Source: Paenibacillus sp. MAHUQ-63
GTDB lineage: Bacteria; Bacillota; Bacilli; Paenibacillales; NBRC-103111
Length of the DNA stretch: 64,000 nucleotides
Assembly: GCF_028765165.1 (NCBI RefSeq)
Contig: NZ_JARADB010000002.1
Span: 1,299,146 to 1,363,145, forward strand
Direction: 5' to 3'
The translations under genes were made by a program, and so were the position numbers. Below the pieces are notes generated by a model. It did no database searches. It was not told the origin of the DNA and saw only the letters and a list, made by a program, of their open reading frames with translations. How positions within the stretch are numbered: position 1 is the first letter of the stretch; each line of letters starts with the position of its first letter. Of this stretch, positions 51,698 through 59,707 are shown in pieces.

Positions 51698-52597
51698 GTG
51701 GTCAAAGACAGGACCCTAAGTTCCAAAATGCTGGACGGCGTCGTTCACCTGGTGATGGTCATCGTCGTGATCGTAACGTTATTTCCGGTACTCAATATTA
51801 TCGCAGTCTCATTCAGCTCTCCGGAGCATATCTCGAACGGATCTGTCGTTCTCTTCCCGAAGGGCTTTAATTTGAGCGCTTACCGAACGATTTTGTTCGA
51901 AGATGTGCACATTCCCAAGTCATTTCTTAATTCCGTTTTTATCACGCTGGCAGGTACGATTGCGAATGTCATCATCACGACGATCACTGCGTATTCGCTT
52001 TCGAAGAAATATTTGGTGCTGCGGGGCTATTTCATTACTTTCGTGGTGATACCCATGTTCTTCGGAGGCGGCATCATTCCGCTGTTTCTCGTTGTGAAAT
52101 CGCTCGGTATGGTCAATTCCTATTCGTCGCTCATTATTCCGTCATTGATGAGTCCTTGGTGGCTTATCATTATGATCTCCTTCTTCCGGACATTTCCCGT
52201 AGAGATCGAAGAAGCGGCGAAGATCGACGGCTGCAGCGACTTAGGCGCGCTGATCCGCATCGTACTGCCCTTATCGACGGCAGCCGTAGCGACGATTTCC
52301 TTGTTCTATGCCGTTGCGCATTGGAACTCATTCTTCTCTGCCATGATGTACTTGAACGACTACAATATGTATCCGCTGCAGCTCATCTTACGGGATATCG
52401 TGCTGCAAAATTCGCTCGCCGAGCAGCTCGCCGCCTCAGGGAACGTCGCGCTGGCGAACGATGTGCAGTCCAGTCTTACGCCGCAAAGCGTACAGTACGC
52501 GACACTCGTGATTTCCATCATTCCGATGTTGATCGTTTATCCGTTCATCCAGAACTATTTTGTGAAGGGCATCATGATCGGGTCCCTGAAGGGATAG
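51698..52597 (+). CDS. Sugar ABC transporter permease, YtcP/LplC type
   Basis: A 299-residue second permease with the EAA loop EEAAKIDGCSDLGALIRIVLP and the family tail YFVKGIMIGSLKG. It starts with GTG at 51698, seven bases after AAAGGAGGG. It is co-transcribed with the LplB-type subunit and followed by the binding-protein gene. Confidence 0.9.
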   Translation: MVKDRTLSSKMLDGVVHLVMVIVVIVTLFPVLNIIAVSFSSPEHISNGSVVLFPKGFNLSAYRTILFEDVHIPKSFLNSVFITLAGTIANVIITTITAYSLSKKYLVLRGYFITFVVIPMFFGGGIIPLFLVVKSLGMVNSYSSLIIPSLMSPWWLIIMISFFRTFPVEIEEAAKIDGCSDLGALIRIVLPLSTAAVATISLFYAVAHWNSFFSAMMYLNDYNMYPLQLILRDIVLQNSLAEQLAASGNVALANDVQSSLTPQSVQYATLVISIIPMLIVYPFIQNYFVKGIMIGSLKG

Positions 52598-52705
52598 CAG
52601 CGAACGGAACGCATCGAGAGGGGGAATAGGATGGTGTAAGGCTTCTGGTTGCCCAAAGAGGATTGCCAAGGTTAACAACTTTATGGATGAAAAGGGGATA
52701 CGCGC

Positions 52706-54304
52706 ATGTTGAAGAAGAAATGGATCGTTTCCGCCGTAGTCGTTGGAATGTCTTCCACTGCTGTCTTGTCAGGTTGTTCAACGAATGCCGATAAAACGGA
52801 GGTCAGCACAGCTGCCTCGACCGATGCCGCCAAAGCCGCCTCAGATCCGAACAGTATGGACAAAACCGTCAATTTGAAAGTGGTCAGTCAGACCAAATAT
52901 GCACCCAACTCGGTTCCTAACGAATATACGAAACAGACCGAACAGAAATTCAATATGAAATGGGATTATCAGGCGATCCCGCTGTCGGCAGGCATGGATA
53001 AATATAATGTCATGTTTGCTTCCGGCGATTATCCGGATTTCATTCCGAACATGAACAACTGGAACGCCGTGAAGAAATGGGCATCCGCCGGTTATTTGCT
53101 GCCGATCGGCGATTATTTCGATAAGCTGCCGAACTACCGCAAGCTTTACACGGATGAGCAATGGAAAATGCTGCAGGATTTCACGTCCGTCAACGGCAAA
53201 ATCTATATGCTTCCTTCGATAACGACAACGTACGATCCGATGGCTTGGATTTACAGGAAAGATGTCTTCGATAAAGCCGGCATCACTTCGTTCCCCAAGA
53301 CGACGGATGAGTTCATGGCTGCTCTCCAGAAGATCAAAGAGACGAACCCTAACTTCATCGGCGTTGGCGTTCGCGGCGGTTCCGGCAATACCGGTGTGAA
53401 AGCGCTGCTCAACAGCTTCGCCAACACCTTCCGGGTACCGGCGGACTTCGCCGGATCGACAGGTTGGACCAGCTTCTGGAAAGACCCGGATATGAATAAT
53501 CAGGTCGTATTCTCTCCGGCAACGACGAAGCAGCGCGACATGCTCAAATATTTGGCGAAGTTGTATAAGGCGGGCCTGATTCAGAAAGATTTCGCGACGG
53601 GCACGGAAGACCAATTCAATCAAAACCGCTTGAACGGCAAAGACGTCATCGACTTCCAATGGGTCAGCCAAATCGTCTCCCTGGAGAAACAGAATAAGAA
53701 TGCGGACTGGGAGTATGCGCGCACTTACCTGGAGGATACCGCCGGCGGTAAAGGTCCTCTCATGTTCAAGGGTCCGGACTTCGCGCTCTTCGGTTCTATT
53801 CTGAGCAATAAATTGGCGGAGGAGCCGGACAAATTAAACCGTCTGCTGAAGTATCTGGATTGGTCGTCAACGCCGGAAGGGCAGCTATTTAACCAATTGG
53901 GCGTGGAGAATTTGACCTATGTCATGAAGGATGGCGTGCCAGTCTACAAAGATGATTTGGACCGCAAAAAGGTGCTTGAACAGTACGGCTTCGACTACTT
54001 CATTACGAAAAGCGACGCTGCGCAAAAAGCCGATCCGACCTATGCGATTACTGCGGAAGCGGCGCCGGTCTTCAAACAGATGACAACCGTTCTGGCACCT
54101 TATGCAACGCTTACCGAGGATGAAACCAACACGGTGAATTCGGTCATGACGGGTGTATGGAACGAGGTCTACCAATTCGCGACCAAAGCGGTTATGGGTC
54201 TGGTCAATATCGAAGATGACAAAGTGTGGAACGATCACTTGTCTAATTTGAACAAAGTCGGATTAGACAAGGCGCTGGCCATTTATCAAAAAGCGATCAA
54301 ATAA
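52706..54304 (+). CDS. Sugar-binding lipoprotein of ABC transporter (paralogue 2)
   Basis: A 532-residue solute-binding protein with signal peptide and lipobox VLSGC, a short Ser/Thr/Ala linker, then a body closely related to the protein at 46412. Stretches such as KFNMKWDYQAIPLSAGMDKY and MFASGDYPDFIPNMNNWNAV define the subfamily. It follows the two permeases and should be their main binding protein. AAAAGGGG precedes the ATG. Confidence 0.92.
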   Translation: MLKKKWIVSAVVVGMSSTAVLSGCSTNADKTEVSTAASTDAAKAASDPNSMDKTVNLKVVSQTKYAPNSVPNEYTKQTEQKFNMKWDYQAIPLSAGMDKYNVMFASGDYPDFIPNMNNWNAVKKWASAGYLLPIGDYFDKLPNYRKLYTDEQWKMLQDFTSVNGKIYMLPSITTTYDPMAWIYRKDVFDKAGITSFPKTTDEFMAALQKIKETNPNFIGVGVRGGSGNTGVKALLNSFANTFRVPADFAGSTGWTSFWKDPDMNNQVVFSPATTKQRDMLKYLAKLYKAGLIQKDFATGTEDQFNQNRLNGKDVIDFQWVSQIVSLEKQNKNADWEYARTYLEDTAGGKGPLMFKGPDFALFGSILSNKLAEEPDKLNRLLKYLDWSSTPEGQLFNQLGVENLTYVMKDGVPVYKDDLDRKKVLEQYGFDYFITKSDAAQKADPTYAITAEAAPVFKQMTTVLAPYATLTEDETNTVNSVMTGVWNEVYQFATKAVMGLVNIEDDKVWNDHLSNLNKVGLDKALAIYQKAIK

Positions 54305-54375
54305 GGAGATTCCGGTCGGAGCATGCATCCTGGAGCGATGCATGCTCCAGCCTGATGTAAGGGGGAGCCGAAACG

Positions 54376-57300
54376 ATGACGGAACGTCATGAAACGCTCG
54401 ATCCATTCGCTGAAATAGCTCTGCGGGAACATCCCTTTGCCAAAGAAGGGATGTCCGTATCGCAGCCGGCTGCTTATGAGAAGCGATGGTTCGCCGCTTC
54501 GCAGGTAGCCGTTCCGAGGCAGAACACACCAAGCTTTGAAGCGGAGCTGTCGGCATTTCGCGGGCAATTGGCTGCGCTCAGAGAGCGGTACCGGCCCTAT
54601 TTGCAAAATAAGGTGCCGCCACAGGAGCTAGTGAGACCCCAGCTTGAACTGGCGTCGTTCCAATTCCGTTACCGGGAGGAGCAGGACCGCTCATTCGCCA
54701 GGGTGCTCGCGGGAGAGGGCTCCTGGGAGCAGGTACGCATTCCCGATTTCCGGGGACCGACGAAGGAGCAGGGCCGTTGGACCGGCTATTATCGGACGGA
54801 GTTTCAGTTTCCTAAGCCTGCCAAAGGCAAGAGGCTGTTCCTCGTCCTGCAGGGCGTTGATTATAAGGCTGCGGTCTATATGAATCACAAATGCTTGGGC
54901 ATGCATGAAGGATTGTTCGCATCGTTTGAATTTGATTGGACGGAGGAATGGCGGGAGCATAACGAGCTGGTTGTCGAGGTGATGAACGAGTACCCGATGA
55001 TGGGCGTCGACGGTACCCGGCTTGACGGCGATAAAATGTATGCGGCGACCGGACCGGGCTGGGATGATCCGCAGGATGGCTGGCATCATTGTCCGTCCGG
55101 AGGGGGCATCTATCAGCGCGTGTTCGTCGAGGAACGCTCCGAGCTGTATCTGCAGGACCTATTCATTCGTCCGGTTCCCGAAGAGCAAATCTTTGAAGCT
55201 TGGATCGACATCGGCAACACGACAGACGGTCTGATGGAGCATGCCGAGTTAAGGCTTGAGGTGTATGCGCGAAACTTCGAAGGGGAAGGACTTCGTGACA
55301 TTTCGTTCGACATCCCTTACGCAGGACCGGGGGTGAACAATTACCGGTATAAGCTCGCCTGGTCCGATTTCCGAACTTGGGAACTGGAAACGCCTTATCT
55401 TTATACGTTGAGAGCCACAATCCTATATAAAGGCGAGCGTATTGACCAGAAAGACCGAAATTTCGGCATGAGAAGCTTTCGGATGGATGAGCAGTCGAAT
55501 CCCAAAGGGAAGCTTTATTTCAACGGCAAGCCGATCATCCTGCGCGGAGCCAATGAAATGGGACATTTGCAGCAGTGCGTCATGACCGGCAACCGGGAGC
55601 AGTTGATTGACGACATCCTCATCGCGAAGCTGGCGAATCTTAATTTCTACCGGATCACGCAGCGTCCGGTCCAAGAAGAGATATACGACTATATGGATAT
55701 GCTGGGCATGCTGAATCAGTGCGATCTTCCGGCGTTCGGCTTCATCCGGCGCAATCAATTCAGCGAGGCGGTCCGTCAGTCGGCGGAGATGGAAAGGCTC
55801 GTCCGCAGCCATCCATGTGTTGTGCTCGTGTCCCTCATCAATGAGCCTTCACGTCCGGCCAAACGGGGCAAAGGGCACCGTCATCTGTTCCGGGATGAGT
55901 TGGAAGCGTTCTTTACCGCAGCCCGCCAAGCGATTTATATCGAAAATCCGGACCGGGTGATCAAAAACGCGGACGGCGATTACGATCCGCCAACCGAGAC
56001 CGGGTTATCGGACTTCCATTGTTACACCATGTGGTACACCAATCATGCGCTGCCCTTCGGCGAGCTGTACCAAGGGCATCTGCCTCCGCTGAAAACCGGC
56101 TGGCTAACCGGCTGCGGGGAATATGGCTCGGAAGGGCTGGATCATCTCGCAGTCATGCTGGAGCGTTACCCGCAGGCCTGGCTGCCGGACCAGCCGGATG
56201 ATGACTGGATGCCAAGCCGGATTATCGATGCGCAAACCTACAGCTTTCACGGCGATTGGTTCCCTGAGCCATCCACGCTGAAAGATTGGATTCGTGCAAG
56301 CCAGCATCACCAAGCGCAGGTTACACGGCTCATGACGGACGCCATTCGCAGACGAGCCGACCTGATCGTCTCTTCCGCCATCCATCTGCTTATCGATGCG
56401 TGGCCTTCCGGCTGGATGAAAGCATTGGTCGGCGTCGATCGGATACCGAAGCCGGCCTATTTCGCTTATCGCAGCAGTCTGCAGCCTCTGCGCGTCAATC
56501 TCCGATGCGACCGGTGGAGAGCTTATGCCGGTGAACCGATCGAGGTAGAGGCTTGGGTATTGAACGATTCGGCGCAGACCTACCGCAATTGCCAAATCCG
56601 GGTTACGCTGCGGGATGATCGGGAGGATGCCGCCTCCTACGAAATTGCAGCGCAGGCGGAGGCTATTAGTTCCGCCTATGCGGGTACGATTCGCTTGATG
56701 ATGCCGGCTGTCAAGAAGCGGTGCATGATCTATATAGATGCCGAACTTGCGGATGAATGCGGCGTTGTACGCAATGCGGAGAGATTCGAAATCGAGGTTT
56801 TTCCCGGGCTGGAGCGGCAGAGTTCACCTCCCGGTCTCGTCGTTCTCGGAGATGGTGCGGAATCCGTGCTTTCGGCGCTGGGCGTTGAGAGCAGTCACTA
56901 CAAGCCGGGGCTTCCCTTCCGGACGATCGTCATCTCCTCCATAGCCGCTTATGAGAGCAGCCGGGGGGATATCGAGCGATGCATACGGAGCGGGGCGCGA
57001 GCTGTTTTTCTGCAGGACGAGGGGTTTCGAACGGAATGGACCGTCTGCGACTGCGAAGTGTCGGAAACGGAGATGACCGAGCTGTTCGTACTTGCCCACC
57101 AGGGGAACGTTACACCGGGCATGGAGACGCAACCGCTTGATTTCGCCTACTGCTATAATCGCGATACGAATCGTATCGATCCGATTGCATGGAGCTATGT
57201 GCAGCTGGAAGGACTTGAACCGCTGATCTATACCTACGAGAAGCCGTCCCGAGCGGAGCCGAAGCATGACGGTAAGAAGAAGCGGGCTGTTGCCGGCAAG

Positions 57301-57405
57301 AAACGAGCGGGCAGCGGTGAAGTTGTGATTGTCCGGCTGCTGCTTCAAGGACGCATCGGTTTCAACCCAACCATCGATCACTGGTTGCATGCGATCCTGC
57401 AATAA
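54376..57405 (+). CDS. GH2 family glycoside hydrolase (beta-galactosidase-like)
   Basis: A 1009-residue cytoplasmic GH2 enzyme. Domains in order: N-terminal jelly roll (WTGYYRTEFQFPKPAKGKRL), Ig-like domain, TIM barrel with FNGKPIILRGANEMGH, acid/base Glu490 in SLINEPSRP and likely nucleophile Glu582 in TGCGEYGSEG, then a C-terminal region from about residue 720 of further beta domains. GH2 members cleave beta-galactosides, beta-mannosides, beta-glucuronides and others, or alpha-L-arabinopyranosides; the specificity cannot be told. A basic linker (KHDGKKKRAVAGKKRAG) interrupts the C-terminal end. There is no signal peptide, so it acts on imported oligosaccharides. Confidence 0.88.
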   Translation: MTERHETLDPFAEIALREHPFAKEGMSVSQPAAYEKRWFAASQVAVPRQNTPSFEAELSAFRGQLAALRERYRPYLQNKVPPQELVRPQLELASFQFRYREEQDRSFARVLAGEGSWEQVRIPDFRGPTKEQGRWTGYYRTEFQFPKPAKGKRLFLVLQGVDYKAAVYMNHKCLGMHEGLFASFEFDWTEEWREHNELVVEVMNEYPMMGVDGTRLDGDKMYAATGPGWDDPQDGWHHCPSGGGIYQRVFVEERSELYLQDLFIRPVPEEQIFEAWIDIGNTTDGLMEHAELRLEVYARNFEGEGLRDISFDIPYAGPGVNNYRYKLAWSDFRTWELETPYLYTLRATILYKGERIDQKDRNFGMRSFRMDEQSNPKGKLYFNGKPIILRGANEMGHLQQCVMTGNREQLIDDILIAKLANLNFYRITQRPVQEEIYDYMDMLGMLNQCDLPAFGFIRRNQFSEAVRQSAEMERLVRSHPCVVLVSLINEPSRPAKRGKGHRHLFRDELEAFFTAARQAIYIENPDRVIKNADGDYDPPTETGLSDFHCYTMWYTNHALPFGELYQGHLPPLKTGWLTGCGEYGSEGLDHLAVMLERYPQAWLPDQPDDDWMPSRIIDAQTYSFHGDWFPEPSTLKDWIRASQHHQAQVTRLMTDAIRRRADLIVSSAIHLLIDAWPSGWMKALVGVDRIPKPAYFAYRSSLQPLRVNLRCDRWRAYAGEPIEVEAWVLNDSAQTYRNCQIRVTLRDDREDAASYEIAAQAEAISSAYAGTIRLMMPAVKKRCMIYIDAELADECGVVRNAERFEIEVFPGLERQSSPPGLVVLGDGAESVLSALGVESSHYKPGLPFRTIVISSIAAYESSRGDIERCIRSGARAVFLQDEGFRTEWTVCDCEVSETEMTELFVLAHQGNVTPGMETQPLDFAYCYNRDTNRIDPIAWSYVQLEGLEPLIYTYEKPSRAEPKHDGKKKRAVAGKKRAGSGEVVIVRLLLQGRIGFNPTIDHWLHAILQ

Positions 57406-57429
57406 CTTCGGCAGATAAGGAGAGAGTCT

Positions 57430-59691
57430 ATGAAAGCTATACCGATCAAGCCCCAATACGTCGTACCGTGGGCGTTAGAGACGGCATTTTGCCATCACGG
57501 CATTCCGTTATCCAACGGCGTGTATGGCGCATTAGTCTGGTTTCAGCAGGATACCATCATGATTACCGTCAACCGGGCGGATTATTGGGATCATCGCGGC
57601 GGCATCGTCTGGACGGAGGCATGCACGTATGCGAATCTCAAGGAGCTGCTGCAGCGAGGTGATGTTGCCGCAGCGCGGCAGTTGTACCCGGTCGAGCAGG
57701 TGAACGGCAAAGAGAAACGGCCGACGCGCCTGCCGATGGGCCGATTCGAGCTGAAGCTTCGGGAGGAAGCCGTCATCGAATCGGCGGCCTTGGATCTTCA
57801 GCGAGCGGAAGCGCTGATCGTCTGCCGGGTGAACGGCCAGCTGCAGGTGATCACGATGACGATTCTGATGGACCGGCCGGTCCTTTTGGCAGCCGGAGTC
57901 AAAGATGTTATAGAAAGCTTGACGGCTAAGCCTGCGTACGATTTTGCGAAAGTGAAGGCTTATTACGACGACTTCGGCATTATGCCGCATAAGCCGCTGC
58001 AAGCGCCGAATGCGGTCGGCTGGGTGCAGGAATTACCGGCAGATCCGGCCTGCGCGGTTCAGGCCGTATGGGCCGAATCGCTTCTGCAAATCACCGCCGA
58101 GTACGGAGCTTCGGCTGCCCAGGCGGAGGAGGCGGCTGCCCGGCATTTGACTGCAGGCAGCGGCTGCACGTACGACCACATCGGCGAAGAAACACGGCGG
58201 AGCTGGAAGGAACTTTGGGCACAGGCGGCAGATATTCAGCTGCCCGATGAGGAGATAGAGCGGATCTATTACCTGGGCATTTACCGAATGCTCGGCAATG
58301 CGATGCCGGGGCGCTTGGCGCCGACGCTTCAAGGGCCGTGGGCTGAGGAATACCGCATGCCGCCATGGAGCTGCGATTACCATTTCAACATCAATGTGCA
58401 GGAATGCCTGTGGCCGGCCTATGGCGCGAATCTGCTGCCGTGTCTGCAGCCGCTGTTCGCGATGATCGATTCTTGGAAGCCGATTCTGGCCCGCAACGCC
58501 GCGAGGTTCGTCGGGATTGACAACGGCTATATGCTGGGCCACTCCGTAGATGACCGGGGTTATCCGGTGGGCGGCATGTGGACGGGGACGATCGATCAGG
58601 CGAACACATCATGGGTCGCCCAGATGATGTGGCAGTATGCAAGGTATGCGGGCGATCCTACGTACTTGGTGGAGGAGGTCTATCCGTTCATGAAAGGGGC
58701 GCTTCGCGTCTTTGCGGCAATGATGGAGCGGGATCACGATACCTATGCATTGCCGGTATCCGTCTCTCCCGAGTATGGCGGGTCCTCGGCGGGTGCGCTG
58801 GGCAGAAACTCAACCTTTTTCCTGGTTAATGTCCGTTTTCTGTGCGATAAGCTCATCGAAACGGCGGAAACCCACGGGATCAAGGATGAGGAGTTGGACA
58901 TGATCCGGGATATTCGCAGCAAATTGCCGGCTTTCACGGCAGGTCCGCGGCAGTATCAGGAATTCGGCCTTCAACCCGGCGATGAAATTTATTTATGGGA
59001 GGGGCAGCCGTTATCGGAATGTCATCGCCATCATTCGCATTTGGCCGGGATTTACCCGTTCGACACGTTCGATATGTCGGATCCTTACACCCGGGCAACG
59101 GTTGATAACGCTTATCGTTCATGGGTGGATAAAGGAATGGGACGCTGGGCGGGCTGGTCCTTGCCCTGGGCTTCCATCCTGCATAACCGGCTGGGTAAAG
59201 CGGATATGGCGTTATTCTCCCTTCATATTCTCAAAGAAATCTATATGATGCCGGGATACGCCACCGCACATAACGGGAAATATGCGGGCTTCACGCAATT
59301 CGTCGGCGCCGATGTGATGCAGGTCGAAGCGGCGATCGCCGCCGCTGCGGCGGTGCTCGAAATGTATGTGCAGTGCGTAAGAGGGACCCTCCGCGTATTT
59401 AGCGGGCTCTCCGCACGGTTCAAGGAAGCTGCCTTCGCCGGCATACGAGCGGAAGGCGCGTTCCTCTTGTCAGGCAGCAAGACAGGCGGGCGGATTCAAG
59501 AGATTACGGTTTATGCGGAACGCAGCGAAACACTGCGGCTCGTTAATCCTTTTTCCGGCAAAGCGGTTATGACTCGCGGGGGCGTCAAGTTCGAGACGGA
59601 TGAAGCCTGCATTGCGCTTAAGCTGAGCGCAGGGGAAACGGTTGTTTTCACGGCGGCAGCATCTATGAATGAACAGGCATCAATGGCCTGA
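57430..59691 (+). CDS. GH95-like glycoside hydrolase (alpha-L-fucosidase/galactosidase class)
   Basis: A 753-residue enzyme with the GH95 layout: an N-terminal beta domain (GIPLSNGVYGALVWFQQDTIMITVNRADYWD), a linker, an (alpha/alpha)6 barrel and a small C-terminal beta domain. Barrel motifs are WSCDYHFNINVQECLWPAYGAN, SECHRHHSHLAGIYPFDTFD and RWAGWSLPWASILHNRLG. GH95 enzymes invert alpha-1,2-linked L-fucose or act on alpha-L-galactose. It is cytoplasmic and sits 24 bases after the GH2 gene. With the GH29 enzyme nearby, it points to a fucosylated substrate. Confidence 0.85.
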   Translation: MKAIPIKPQYVVPWALETAFCHHGIPLSNGVYGALVWFQQDTIMITVNRADYWDHRGGIVWTEACTYANLKELLQRGDVAAARQLYPVEQVNGKEKRPTRLPMGRFELKLREEAVIESAALDLQRAEALIVCRVNGQLQVITMTILMDRPVLLAAGVKDVIESLTAKPAYDFAKVKAYYDDFGIMPHKPLQAPNAVGWVQELPADPACAVQAVWAESLLQITAEYGASAAQAEEAAARHLTAGSGCTYDHIGEETRRSWKELWAQAADIQLPDEEIERIYYLGIYRMLGNAMPGRLAPTLQGPWAEEYRMPPWSCDYHFNINVQECLWPAYGANLLPCLQPLFAMIDSWKPILARNAARFVGIDNGYMLGHSVDDRGYPVGGMWTGTIDQANTSWVAQMMWQYARYAGDPTYLVEEVYPFMKGALRVFAAMMERDHDTYALPVSVSPEYGGSSAGALGRNSTFFLVNVRFLCDKLIETAETHGIKDEELDMIRDIRSKLPAFTAGPRQYQEFGLQPGDEIYLWEGQPLSECHRHHSHLAGIYPFDTFDMSDPYTRATVDNAYRSWVDKGMGRWAGWSLPWASILHNRLGKADMALFSLHILKEIYMMPGYATAHNGKYAGFTQFVGADVMQVEAAIAAAAAVLEMYVQCVRGTLRVFSGLSARFKEAAFAGIRAEGAFLLSGSKTGGRIQEITVYAERSETLRLVNPFSGKAVMTRGGVKFETDEACIALKLSAGETVVFTAAASMNEQASMA

Positions 59692-59707
59692 AGGAGGAGG
59701 ACTTAGC

